Part shown: in pieces, positions 44,734-53,307 of the stretch
How positions within the stretch are numbered: the stretch's first letter is position 1
Layout of the letters: every line of letters begins with the position of its first letter
NCBI GenBank assembly: GCA_045560765.1
Contig: JBJKZD010000010.1
Location: forward strand, 62,001 to 126,000
Length of the DNA: 64,000 bases
Reading direction: 5' to 3'
DNA from: UBA9926 sp913064795
Lineage (GTDB): Bacteria; Pseudomonadota; Gammaproteobacteria; Pseudomonadales; Azotimanducaceae
The notes under the pieces: generated by a model
The model's input: the letters and a program-made list of their open reading frames with translations, nothing else
The model's database searches: none
Told to the model about the DNA's origin: nothing
Made by a program: the position numbers and the translations under genes

Positions 44734-46503
44734 CTAAGGGGTCTTAGATTGGCCGAGTATCGTGAGAAGTTGTTCCGCCTGAATGATGACGGCCTTCACC
44801 CTTGATGGACTCGTTGCATCGCTCAATCCAAGGTAGCTGGTCCTAACTTGTTTTTCGAGTCTTGATGCGCCGGTCATCGCGAGCCCTCCTGTCATTTTAT
44901 GAAGAACCTCGCGTGTTCGTTCCAAGTCTTGCGCTCGAGCGGCAGTTATCAGATCGAGTAGATCGTCTTCCAGGGTGCTCCGCAACAGTGCTTTGAGCTC
45001 CAGCGCAAGCGCCTGGTTGCCCCCAGCTCTGAGCAGCGCAAGTTGTTCATCAAAGATCAAAGGCGCTGCAGTCGCCGGGTCCCTCGACGGAGAACGGGCA
45101 GTTCGCGATGGGGCCTTCGCGGCGAGGGGGGGGAGCTTTGGATCAAGTCCAGATCGCTCCGTCCTGAGTAGTTTGCTGAGGGCTTCGGTAAGGTCATTGC
45201 GAGGGCCCAACTCGGCCAACACATTTGCGAGTTGATTCAGGGAGAGGCTCTTTTGCGCGACGGCTTTACTGAAGTGGCCTTCAGTTAAGGTGCTTTGAGT
45301 TGACGAGCTTTGAGTTGAAGGGCTTTGAGTTGAAGAGCTTTGAGTTGAAGAGCTTGGAGTTAGGGGAGGTTGGGTAATGATGATGGCGTCAGGCCAAGCG
45401 CTTAGGCTTCGACTCGTCTCCAAGGGGTCTCGGTTGGCTCCGTTTAGCGTGAAATCGATGAGCAGGGTATCTCGGATTGAATGCTGTTGCCGGCCGAGGG
45501 TGCCGTGTTCAGTGGCTATTCGAAACTTAATTTTAGATTGGATTAAAAGACGAATCAGGGGGGATTGATTGGGATCGATATCGAAGGAATGAATAACCGT
45601 GACACCGTTGCGGAGACGATTCCAAGAACCGCCCTGAAAGTGGGTTAAGATTGTTTGTTCAATGTCGGATAGCCAATGATTCGGTTGATCGACCTGAGCG
45701 ATGATTTGCTGCTCGGGCCGTCGACCCTTGGTGTTGGATGCAAGTTGCGCAACGACTTTCTCTGAAATGTGAAGTATCGAGCCTGGCTCAGCGTTGTTGG
45801 CCGGGCCAATTCCTTGACGAAGCAGCCAGCGCTGAACGATCTTCGCTTCAAAGGGATCCTTCAGGGTAACGCGGGCTCGGAGATTTTGTTGGGGGAATCG
45901 ATTGTCTAGCGGGGTGCAATCAGGACAGCTAGCGCGCGCTAAGACAGGGTCGCTCAGAGTCCTTGCTGCAAACATATTGATTCGATGATCGGAGGCAGAC
46001 CATTGGCACGTGAGTGCAAAAGCTTTGCCTTTAAGGTTAGCCCCCTCAAGGCGGCGGATGAGATGAGACACCATTGTTTTGAACTCGAGTAGATTCGCGC
46101 TGAAATGTCTTGGCATGGTGTGGCTCGCTGAAAAATAGACTGGCGAATTCAGCCAACGACTCAGATGAAGCGCGATTTGACGGCCGATTAAATCAATGTT
46201 GATATTTCCGCGCTGAGTGCTCTGTGGATGAAAGCTCCGGGCGAACAGCTGAGCAAGATCCACGGTCTGAATGTGGCTGTCGGTTGCAGGATCATCTCGC
46301 GCCAGGGGCGGCGCTAAAGGCTTGCCATGGTCTAGTCCCTCTGATTTGGGAAAACGCTCTCCAGATCCTAGGGCTTGTCGATCTAAATCTTGGGTGCCTT
46401 GGTGCTTCACTGATTCCTCTTTGCGGATGACTGGGGTTAGATTTAAACGTTCTGAGCTTAGATTGGGCTCGTTATTCTCGGGAAGTAGACTTTGGACTAT
46501 CAT
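44734..46503 (-). CDS. Degenerate BarA/GacS-like protein retaining an HPt domain
   Basis: The frame gives about 589 residues from ATG 46503; it runs further upstream but only as antisense of cysM. The C-terminus (last ~110 residues) matches the HPt domain of BarA/GacS: FDEQLALLRAGGNQALALELKA...LERTREVLHKMTGGLAMTGASRLEKQV, with the phospho-accepting His in LHKMTGG. Upstream segments only faintly recall an ATPase (SANLLEFKTMVSHLIRRLEGANLKG) and a receiver (DTLLIDFTLNG), without H-box, N-box or G-box motifs. No sensor helices are visible. Gene position between acpS and cysM fits barA/gacS. A Ser/Thr/Gln pentapeptide repeat lies in the middle. It could be a decayed kinase or a repurposed phosphorelay protein; the long intact frame favours the latter. 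Confidence 0.6.
   Translation of the reverse strand: MIVQSLLPENNEPNLSSERLNLTPVIRKEESVKHQGTQDLDRQALGSGERFPKSEGLDHGKPLAPPLARDDPATDSHIQTVDLAQLFARSFHPQSTQRGNINIDLIGRQIALHLSRWLNSPVYFSASHTMPRHFSANLLEFKTMVSHLIRRLEGANLKGKAFALTCQWSASDHRINMFAARTLSDPVLARASCPDCTPLDNRFPQQNLRARVTLKDPFEAKIVQRWLLRQGIGPANNAEPGSILHISEKVVAQLASNTKGRRPEQQIIAQVDQPNHWLSDIEQTILTHFQGGSWNRLRNGVTVIHSFDIDPNQSPLIRLLIQSKIKFRIATEHGTLGRQQHSIRDTLLIDFTLNGANRDPLETSRSLSAWPDAIIITQPPLTPSSSTQSSSTQSPSTQSSSTQSTLTEGHFSKAVAQKSLSLNQLANVLAELGPRNDLTEALSKLLRTERSGLDPKLPPLAAKAPSRTARSPSRDPATAAPLIFDEQLALLRAGGNQALALELKALLRSTLEDDLLDLITAARAQDLERTREVLHKMTGGLAMTGASRLEKQVRTSYLGLSDATSPSRVKAVIIQAEQLLTILGQSKTP
45292..45366 (-). repeat. In-frame 15-bp repeat inside the BarA-like gene, five units
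   Basis: Units gctttgagttgaaga and close variants start at 45292, 45307, 45322, 45337 and 45352. On the minus strand they encode Ser-Ser-Ser-Thr-Gln type pentapeptides, a flexible linker before the C-terminal HPt part. Confidence 0.88.
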
Positions 46504-46531
46504 CCTGTGAGTACTTTCTGGGAGAGTCAAC

Positions 46532-47431
46532 ATCAAATACCCAACCATCGAGGATTGCGTCGGATCGACGCCGCTGGTCGCGCTGCAGCGACTGCCCGGC
46601 AAGACGTCGAATCGAATTCTGGCGAAGCTAGAAGGCAATAATCCTGCAGGGTCGGTCAAGGACCGTCCTGCGATGAGCATGATCCAACGAGCGGAGGTTG
46701 GTGGCGCCATTGGCCCCGGAGATGTCCTGATTGAAGCGACCAGTGGCAACACGGGAATCGCTTTGGCAATGGCCGCAGCGATTAAGGGTTATCGCTTAAA
46801 ATTGATCATGCCAGCGCACATGAGCCAAGAGCGAAAATCTGCGATGCAGGCCTACGGGGCAGAACTGATTTTAGTGAGTCAGGCCGAGGGTATGGAAGGT
46901 GCGCGAGACTTGGCGGAAGCCATGGCTGCGCGAGGAGAAGGGATTGTTCTCGACCAATTTGCGAACCCAGATAACCCGCTTGCGCATTATCAAGGAACCG
47001 GGCCTGAGATATTTGAACAGACCCAGGGCGAAGTCACGCACTTCGTTAGCTCTATGGGAACGACGGGGACCATTATGGGGGTGTCACAATACTTCCGTGA
47101 AGTGAAACCTGAAGTTGAAATTATCGGTTTACAACCTGTGGAAGGTCAGGCGATACCGGGGATTAGGCGCTGGCCCGAGGCGTATCGGCCGGCCATTTTT
47201 GACCAACAAGGCGTCGACCGAGTGATCGATATTGATCAGTCAGATGCAGAGGCGATGATGCGGCGATTAGCCCGAGAAGAAGGTATTTTTGCAGGGGTTT
47301 CCTCGGGTGGTTCGATCGCAGCAGCGCTGCAAATCAGTCAAGAAGTAAGTGATGCCACGATTGTTGCGATCGTTTGCGACCGTGGCGATCGCTATCTGTC
47401 GACAGGTGTATATGCGCCCGAGTTAGCATAA
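46532..47431 (+). CDS. cysM: Cysteine synthase B (CysM), with apparent ATC start
   Basis: CysM makes cysteine from O-acetylserine and sulfide or thiosulfate. The frame from 46532 reads IKYPTIEDCVGSTPLVALQ..., which matches the CysM N-terminus (usually M-x-YPTIED), with the PLP lysine K43 in NNPAGSVKDRP and the motif TSGNTG. The only preceding in-frame stop is at 46508-46510, and no ATG, GTG or TTG lies between it and 46673; starting at 46673 would delete the PLP lysine. GGAGAG at 46521-46526 is ideally placed for initiation at ATC 46532, giving 299 residues. Either a rare AUC start or a base error is the explanation. Confidence 0.93.
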   Translation: MKYPTIEDCVGSTPLVALQRLPGKTSNRILAKLEGNNPAGSVKDRPAMSMIQRAEVGGAIGPGDVLIEATSGNTGIALAMAAAIKGYRLKLIMPAHMSQERKSAMQAYGAELILVSQAEGMEGARDLAEAMAARGEGIVLDQFANPDNPLAHYQGTGPEIFEQTQGEVTHFVSSMGTTGTIMGVSQYFREVKPEVEIIGLQPVEGQAIPGIRRWPEAYRPAIFDQQGVDRVIDIDQSDAEAMMRRLAREEGIFAGVSSGGSIAAALQISQEVSDATIVAIVCDRGDRYLSTGVYAPELA

Positions 47432-47493
47432 AATACCGCTCCCGCGAGATTGACTGCCCTAGGCGGTCAACAGGCAAGGGGTTGGCGGAGTTT

Positions 47494-48798
47494 ATGCGAA
47501 GAAAAAAACAACCGTTTTTGGGAACAGGCGAAGTGCTCACGATTGAGGGTGCTTGCCTGAGCGCAGACGGAAAGTTCAAGGCCCACGGACTTCTTCCAGG
47601 GGAGCTGGCAACCTTTGTCCCCCTCAAGCGCCAAAAAGGAGTCTGGGTGTGCCGTGCCGAAGCCATCGAAAAGCCACATTCAGATCGGGTCGAGCCAAAA
47701 TGCGAACACGCACAAACTTGCGGGGGCTGCTCTTTTCAGCATTATGCGCGGCCGGCACAGTTGTCCTTCAAGTTAGCTTGGCTGCAGTCCTTGTTCGCAG
47801 ATTGTCAACCAGAGCAGTGGCTCGAAAAAATATCTGGGCCGGCGTATGGCTATCGCACCAAAGCGCGACTTGGCGTCAAATTTGTGGCCAAAAAAGACCG
47901 GACGCTGGTCGGTTTTCGTGAGGTTGGATCAGCATTGATTGCGGAGATGTCGAGCTGCAATATATTGTCGCCCGCGCTGTCGGCTTTGATTGAACCCTTG
48001 GCGGGCTTAATTCATGGTCTCGACGCAAGATCCTCGATCCCTCAAATTGAGGTCGCTGCGTCTGAAGACCAGGTGGCTTTGGTGATTCGTCACCTTGATG
48101 TGCTGTCTCCCGGTGATGTGGCTGCATTGACTGCTTTCGAAGCCGATTTCCAGGTGCACATTCTTTTGCAATCGGGCGGGCCTGACACGGTCTGTGCATT
48201 GAGTGAAGGACCGATACCGACCCTGAGATATCGCCTCAGCGATCAGGGGCTTGTGTTTTTGTTCCACCCCATGGCGTTCACCCAAGTGAATCAGGACGTC
48301 AATCAAAAGATGGTAAACCTAGCGCTTGAGTTGCTGGCGCTTGAATCGGGGGATCGGGTTCTGGATGCTTTTTGCGGCATTGGCAATTTTTCTCTACCGA
48401 TTGCGGGAGAGGCGCTTGAAGTACTGGGTCTCGAGAGCAGTCTAGAGAGTGTAGAGCAGGCCCGGCAGAACGCGATCCTAAACAAACGCAGTAACGCCCA
48501 ATTCGAAGTCGAAAATCTTTATGAGGTGGACGCCGCCAGAGATCTACTTAAGGGTTTTAATAAGGTGTTGATTGATCCCCCGCGTTCCGGCGCGATGGAA
48601 GTTTGTGAGCAGATCCTCAAAAGTGAGTGCCAGCGAGTCGTTTACGTTTCCTGCAACCCGATCACTCTGAGACGAGATGTTGATCGGTTGATAGAGGGTG
48701 GTTTTCAATTATCGAAGCTGGGTATGATCGATATGTTTCCGCATACTGCGCATATGGAAGCAATCGCCCTATTGGTCCGAGATCAATCCAATGGTTAA
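47494..48798 (+). CDS. rlmD: 23S rRNA (uracil-1939-C5)-methyltransferase RlmD
   Basis: RlmD (RumA) makes m5U1939 of 23S rRNA. The 434-residue protein has an N-terminal TRAM domain, the Fe-S cysteines in KCEHAQTCGGCSFQHY (a fourth Cys in SSCNI), SAM-binding LDAFCGIGNFSLPIAG and the catalytic Cys in VYVSCNPITLRRD. ATG 47494 gives the usual length; upstream frame is not conserved. relA overlaps the end by eight bases, as cysM-rlmD-relA in pseudomonads. Confidence 0.96.
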   Translation: MRRKKQPFLGTGEVLTIEGACLSADGKFKAHGLLPGELATFVPLKRQKGVWVCRAEAIEKPHSDRVEPKCEHAQTCGGCSFQHYARPAQLSFKLAWLQSLFADCQPEQWLEKISGPAYGYRTKARLGVKFVAKKDRTLVGFREVGSALIAEMSSCNILSPALSALIEPLAGLIHGLDARSSIPQIEVAASEDQVALVIRHLDVLSPGDVAALTAFEADFQVHILLQSGGPDTVCALSEGPIPTLRYRLSDQGLVFLFHPMAFTQVNQDVNQKMVNLALELLALESGDRVLDAFCGIGNFSLPIAGEALEVLGLESSLESVEQARQNAILNKRSNAQFEVENLYEVDAARDLLKGFNKVLIDPPRSGAMEVCEQILKSECQRVVYVSCNPITLRRDVDRLIEGGFQLSKLGMIDMFPHTAHMEAIALLVRDQSNG

Positions 48799-51019
48799 AG
48801 CCAAAGTACAACAAACAGTCTTTGAAGAAGGCGCGGTTGATGTGGCCGAGTGGATTACTGACCTTGGCAGCGATCGACCTGATTTGGATCTTGCACGAAT
48901 AGAACAAGCTTGTGAACTGTCGGCTCAGGCAGAAAGTAAGGCGATTCAAATGGGCGCCGGGTGGCCCTCGGGACGCAGTAGTTATTGGATGGGCCTGGAA
49001 ATCGCCGATATTTTGCGGGAGTTTCAGGTTGATGAAGATGGGCTGATCGCCGCGATTATTTATCGCGCTGTTCGAGAGCATCAAATCACCCTCAATCATG
49101 CACGGAAACAGTTCGGGGACAAGGTTGGCGATTTGGTTGAAGGCGTTCTGAAAATGGCCGCCATCAGTAATATTCATATCCGACACAATGCCGTTGTTTT
49201 GGGCGAGACGTCAGACCAAATCGAGCAGGCAAAAAAAATGTTGGTGGCCCTGGTTGATGATATCCGGGTCGCTTTGATTAAATTGGCTGAGAGAACCTGC
49301 GCGATCCGTGCAGTGGGAAATAGCGAGCGCAGTAAACAAATTAGATTGGCCCAGGAGATCAGTGAAATCTATGCTCCCCTCGCCCATCGATTAGGAATTG
49401 GTCACCTGAAGTGGGAGCTCGAAGATCTGGCCTTTAGGTACACCGAACCCAAGGCGTATAAACGGATCGCCAACTTGCTCGATGAAAAAAGAACGGACAG
49501 AGATCAATATATTGAAACCGTTTTAACCCTTCTCGACGCGAAGTTGACGCTGGTGACTTTAGAGTCTGAGCTCGAAGGCCGAGCCAAACATATCTGCAGT
49601 ATTTGGAAAAAAATGAATCGCAAGGGGATTCCGTTTTCGGAAGTCTATGATGTGCGAGCGATTCGTATTTTGGTCAGCACATCTGATGACTGTTATCGCG
49701 CACTGGGGGTTGTTCATAATCTTTGGCGCAACATTCCGAATGAATTCGATGACTACATCGCGAACCCTAAGGATAACGGATATCAGTCATTACACACCGC
49801 GGTGATTGGGCCTGAGGGAAAGGTACTTGAGGTTCAAATTCGAACCCTCGAGATGCATCATGAAGCTGAGTACGGGGTTTGCGCGCATTGGACGTACAAA
49901 GATAATGTCAAAGGGCAGCGTATGGCTCGCTATGAGCGACGCCTTGCTTGGCTCAGACAAGTGATTGAGTGGCAAGACGAGGTGAATAACCTTCCCGAGT
50001 CTGCCAGCGAGATGATGGCAAATGTCAGTTTGGACCGAGTCTACTTGTTTACCCCGGAAGGCCACGTGATTGATATGCCCCCTGGGGCTACCCCTGTCGA
50101 CTTTGCTTATAAGGTTCATACGGAAATTGGACATCAGTGCCGAGGTGCTAAAGTCAACGGCAAAGTTGTGCCGCTCAATCACGTCTTAATTTCTGGTGAT
50201 CATGTTGAGATCATCACTGGCCAAGACAGTGTGCCGCGCAGGGAGTGGTTGCACTCCCATTTGGGGTACGTCACAACCTCAAAGGCGAAAGCAAAAATTC
50301 AAAGCTGGTTTGGTTTACGCGAGCGTCAGAAGAATCTTGAAGAAGGCCAGCGTTTGCTCAAGGCCGAGTTGCAGCAACTTGGTCTTGATTCTGATCGGGA
50401 AGTTTCAATAAGCGGAGCGTTTAATTTTGAGTCGGATGATGATTTTTTGGTCGCCTTGGGCAGCGGTAATTTGCAGCTCACTGATGTTGCTGAATGGATC
50501 GCGGAACATGAACTCGACATTAGAACATCCACACAATTACCCCTGGCCTTCAAACAAGATGAATTACCGATGCTCATTAATGGGCTGGGCGGCAGGCGTC
50601 ATGAGATTGCCAGTTGTTGTAATCCGGTTTTGGGGGACTCGATTGTTGGTATCATCAGCGACGCCGGTCTGGTGCATGTGCATGTTCAAGCGTGCGTTGA
50701 AGTGTTGCAAGGAGATCCGTATGGGCGGCTGATGCGATTATCTTGGCAGGACGACGTACAGGCGGTGTTTTCAGTTGAGCTTGAAGTAGAAGCCTACGAA
50801 CGCTCGGGGTTACTCTTTGATATAACGGGATTGTTCGTGACCGAAGCGATCAACGTGACGATGATGCACTCGGTGACCGATCGAGAGGCGCAGCGGGTGC
50901 AACTATCGATGACTGTTGAAGTGGCTTCTCTGAAAACTTTGATCAAAGTGCTGGAAATGATGCAGAAGATACCGAATGTGGTTTCGGCCCGGCGGGCAGC
51001 CACGAAGCAGGACGAATAG
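48791..51019 (+). CDS. relA: (p)ppGpp synthetase I, RelA
   Basis: RelA makes (p)ppGpp on ribosomes with uncharged tRNA. The 742-residue protein has an inactive HD domain (ALIYRAVRE-type stretch instead of HDxxED), the synthetase core (VYDVRAIRILVSTSDDCYRALGVVH...DYIANPKDNGYQSLHTAVIG), TGS (VYLFTPEGHVIDMPPGATPVDFAYKVHTEIGHQ), the zinc-finger-like CC (IASCCNPVLGDSIVG) and a C-terminal ACT/RRM domain. mazG, which often follows, is absent; adk comes next. Confidence 0.96.
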   Translation: MVKAKVQQTVFEEGAVDVAEWITDLGSDRPDLDLARIEQACELSAQAESKAIQMGAGWPSGRSSYWMGLEIADILREFQVDEDGLIAAIIYRAVREHQITLNHARKQFGDKVGDLVEGVLKMAAISNIHIRHNAVVLGETSDQIEQAKKMLVALVDDIRVALIKLAERTCAIRAVGNSERSKQIRLAQEISEIYAPLAHRLGIGHLKWELEDLAFRYTEPKAYKRIANLLDEKRTDRDQYIETVLTLLDAKLTLVTLESELEGRAKHICSIWKKMNRKGIPFSEVYDVRAIRILVSTSDDCYRALGVVHNLWRNIPNEFDDYIANPKDNGYQSLHTAVIGPEGKVLEVQIRTLEMHHEAEYGVCAHWTYKDNVKGQRMARYERRLAWLRQVIEWQDEVNNLPESASEMMANVSLDRVYLFTPEGHVIDMPPGATPVDFAYKVHTEIGHQCRGAKVNGKVVPLNHVLISGDHVEIITGQDSVPRREWLHSHLGYVTTSKAKAKIQSWFGLRERQKNLEEGQRLLKAELQQLGLDSDREVSISGAFNFESDDDFLVALGSGNLQLTDVAEWIAEHELDIRTSTQLPLAFKQDELPMLINGLGGRRHEIASCCNPVLGDSIVGIISDAGLVHVHVQACVEVLQGDPYGRLMRLSWQDDVQAVFSVELEVEAYERSGLLFDITGLFVTEAINVTMMHSVTDREAQRVQLSMTVEVASLKTLIKVLEMMQKIPNVVSARRAATKQDE

Positions 51020-51052
51020 AAGCAGAATTAGAAAAAGCGAGCAGGGAGGAGT

Positions 51053-51709
51053 ATGAGAATTATTTTGTTGGGGGCACCGGGTGTGGGTAAAGGCACACAA
51101 GCACAGTTCATTTGCCAGGCCTATGGGATTCCTCAAATCTCCACAGGCGATATGTTGCGCCAAGCGATTAAAGATCAGACGCCCTTAGGCTTGAAGGTCA
51201 AGGGCGTCATGGATCGTGGAGACCTGGTTACCGATGAGATCATCATTGACCTTGTCAAAGAAAGGCTCAGCGCTCCCGATTGTCAGTCAGGATTTTTATT
51301 CGATGGATTTCCGCGCACCATTCCTCAGGCCGAATCGTTGCGTGAAGCAGGCATCGAAATCGACCACGTGGTTGAAATCAATCTATCGGACCAAAAAATC
51401 ATTGATCGACTCAGCGGTCGACGGGTGCATCCTGGCTCCGGTCGTATCTATCATCTTGTCTTTCAACCGCCCAAACATGAGGGCGTTGACGATGAGACAG
51501 GGGAGCCGCTCGTTCAGCGAGAAGACGATCTCGAAGAGACCATTAAGGAACGGCTGCGTGTCTATCACGCTCAGACAGCACCGTTGATCGATTTCTATAA
51601 GGCTGAAATGCAGGCGGTCGATAGCGGCTACGGGGTAGTAGAGGGAGAAGGGACAACGGAGCAGATTCAGGTAGCGATTCAAAAATTACTGAGTGAACCC
51701 GCCGAGTAG
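51053..51709 (+). CDS. adk: Adenylate kinase
   Basis: Adk interconverts ATP+AMP and 2 ADP. The 218-residue long-form enzyme has the P-loop GAPGVGKGTQAQF, the NMP-binding region ISTGDMLRQAI, FDGFPRTIPQAESL and the LID SGRRVHPGSGRIYHLVFQPPKHEGVDDETGEPLVQREDD, without the zinc cysteines of Gram-positive forms. AGGGAGGAG precedes the ATG. Confidence 0.98.
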   Translation: MRIILLGAPGVGKGTQAQFICQAYGIPQISTGDMLRQAIKDQTPLGLKVKGVMDRGDLVTDEIIIDLVKERLSAPDCQSGFLFDGFPRTIPQAESLREAGIEIDHVVEINLSDQKIIDRLSGRRVHPGSGRIYHLVFQPPKHEGVDDETGEPLVQREDDLEETIKERLRVYHAQTAPLIDFYKAEMQAVDSGYGVVEGEGTTEQIQVAIQKLLSEPAE

Positions 51710-52187
51710 GATCACTCATTCAAAGTTAAATTTTTAAGATCGTAAAATTCTTTGTACCCTACTGGGCTCTTCCACCACGGAAAGTGCTCGGTTCTCGTTG
51801 AGACAGGTGGTCTCTAAACTCAAAGGGACATGCCATCGGCTGTAAATATCAACAATTTGTTTTGAGATGAACTGCGTGAATGTCGGTTTAAGGTGAGCAC
51901 GATTGCTCGTGTTATGTTCCATTTTCAACGATCGAATTCTTACTGTTTTTTTCTTTTTGAATGCGCACTAATACCGTATTTTTAGGTGAAACGAGCGGTT
52001 ATTGAAGTTTAAAAAAGTTTTAAAAAAAGGTGTGCAAAGCATAGAGAATTTTCTAAACTTGACCCCAGCGCATCGATGTTACCCAGACTCTGCCTTTAGC
52101 TATGATTCAGAGTTATGCCGAGGAGATGCTTCATAGCTGAAACATTGAGCGAGTTAAAAAGGTAAAGTCATTAAAGGAGTACTAAAC
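51710..52187. other. Spacer between adk and H1-like gene
   Basis: 478 bases without a supported gene. It is AT-rich near 51930-52030. TATGAT near 52099 with TTACCC 16 bases upstream is a weak promoter candidate. A small hairpin GAGCA/TGCTC is near 51895. The minus-strand 64-codon frame at 51734-51928 has no family features. Confidence 0.5.
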
Positions 52188-52619
52188 GTGGTCGCAAAAA
52201 AGAAACCTGCTGCTAAGAAGAAACCTGCTGCTAAAAAAGCTGCGCCTAAGAGAGCTGCTGCTAAGAAGGCTGCACCTAAGAAAGCTGCTGTTAAGAAGGC
52301 CGCCCCTAAGAAGGCTGCTGCTAAGAAAGCTGCCCCTAAGAAAAAGGCTGCTGCTAAGAAAGCTGCACCTAAGAAGGCTGCTGCTAAGAAGGCTGCACCT
52401 AAGAAGAAGGCTGCACCTAAGAAGAAGGCTGCACCTAAGAAGAAGGCTGCTGCTAAGAAGGCTGCACCTAAGAAGAAGGCTGCTGCTAAGAAGGCTGCAC
52501 CTAAGAAGAAGGCTGCTGCTAAAAAAGCTGCACCTAAGAAGAAGGCTGCTGTTAAAAAAGCTGCACCTAAGAAAAAAGCTGCACCTAAGAAGAAAGCCGC
52601 TGCTAAGAAAAAGAAATAA
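52188..52619 (+). CDS. Histone H1-like Lys/Ala/Pro-rich DNA-binding protein
   Basis: The 143-residue protein (GTG start, AAAGGAG upstream) consists almost only of K, A and P, with one R and few V: repeats of the type AAAKKAAPKK with lengths of 9-12 residues. It resembles the C-terminal tail of AlgP/HctB-type H1-like proteins of pseudomonads, which bind DNA and affect nucleoid structure. There is no globular domain. Repeats make the copy number prone to change and also to assembly error. Strong terminator follows. Confidence 0.9.
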   Translation: MVAKKKPAAKKKPAAKKAAPKRAAAKKAAPKKAAVKKAAPKKAAAKKAAPKKKAAAKKAAPKKAAAKKAAPKKKAAPKKKAAPKKKAAAKKAAPKKKAAAKKAAPKKKAAAKKAAPKKKAAVKKAAPKKKAAPKKKAAAKKKK

Positions 52620-52643
52620 ATTTTTCGCACAGCGCAACACAAT

Positions 52644-52670
52644 AAAAGAGCCCTTTAATAGGGCTTTTTT
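52644..52670. terminator. Bidirectional intrinsic terminator between H1-like gene and mobA
   Basis: AGCCCT (52649-52654), loop TTAAT, AGGGCT (52660-52665), flanked by A-rich on the left and T6 on the right, so it can end transcripts from both sides. Confidence 0.88.
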
Positions 52671-52679
52671 ATTGGAGGT

Positions 52680-53246
52680 TTAAAAGTCCTTAGGCCGGTT
52701 GAGATTGGAAAACACAGTGTCGCTTTCGGTCTGTAGGCTGCGGAGTCTCAGGCTTTCGAGCCAGCCTTTGATGGACCGATTGCGGAATTGCTGATTTTCA
52801 GCCAGCGCTTTGATTGCCGTTGTTTGGAGAACCATCAGACCACACTCGAGTCGATTATTCTGTTCGTATACCGCGGCATCAAAGTGATTAACTTTTGAAA
52901 GCAGTGCCAGTTGCAGCGTCTTGATGATGGAATCTGAAAGCTCAGGCATGTCACAAGCGATAACCACTGTAAATTTGGAGGAGATGAATGGCGCGCAAGC
53001 AGACAACCCGCACAGAGGTCCACCGAAATCCGGTGTAGAATCAGGGACGACGTCGACTCCGAAGGTTCGGTAAAACTCGATGTTGCGATTGGCGCTGATT
53101 AAGATTGAGCAAGCACAAGCTTGCGCTCTTTCAAACGCATAATTGATTAAAGGGGCTCCCTGGTAATGGATCAACCCTTTGTCTTGCCCATTGAGCCTTC
53201 GGCCTTTTCCACCGGCTAGAATAATGCTCGAGAACTGATGTTGCAT
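52680..53246 (-). CDS. mobA: Molybdenum cofactor guanylyltransferase MobA
   Basis: MobA attaches GMP to molybdopterin. The 188-residue protein has the nucleotidyl-transferase signature SSIILAGGKGRRLNGQDKGLIHYQGAPLI, DFGGPLCGL and the metal-binding VVIACDMPEL. I use ATG 53246 (MQHQFSSII); the frame continues to 53321 but would overlap the divergent helicase gene. It implies molybdoenzymes elsewhere in the genome. Confidence 0.9.
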   Translation of the reverse strand: MQHQFSSIILAGGKGRRLNGQDKGLIHYQGAPLINYAFERAQACACSILISANRNIEFYRTFGVDVVPDSTPDFGGPLCGLSACAPFISSKFTVVIACDMPELSDSIIKTLQLALLSKVNHFDAAVYEQNNRLECGLMVLQTTAIKALAENQQFRNRSIKGWLESLRLRSLQTESDTVFSNLNRPKDF

Positions 53247-53307
53247 GAATAAACATTCGTGATCTAAAAGTGCAGCATAGCCACAATAGTTAAAGTATGC
53301 ATCTGAG

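Noticed and set aside
51734..51928. 64-residue minus-strand frame after adk
   Set aside because: No family features, no good start signals.
52154..52642. Two long minus-strand frames (162 and 152 residues) over the H1-like gene
   Set aside because: They are shadows of the Lys/Ala repeat; compositions (Ala/Phe/Leu/Gly or Ser/Leu/Arg runs) follow from the complementary repeat.
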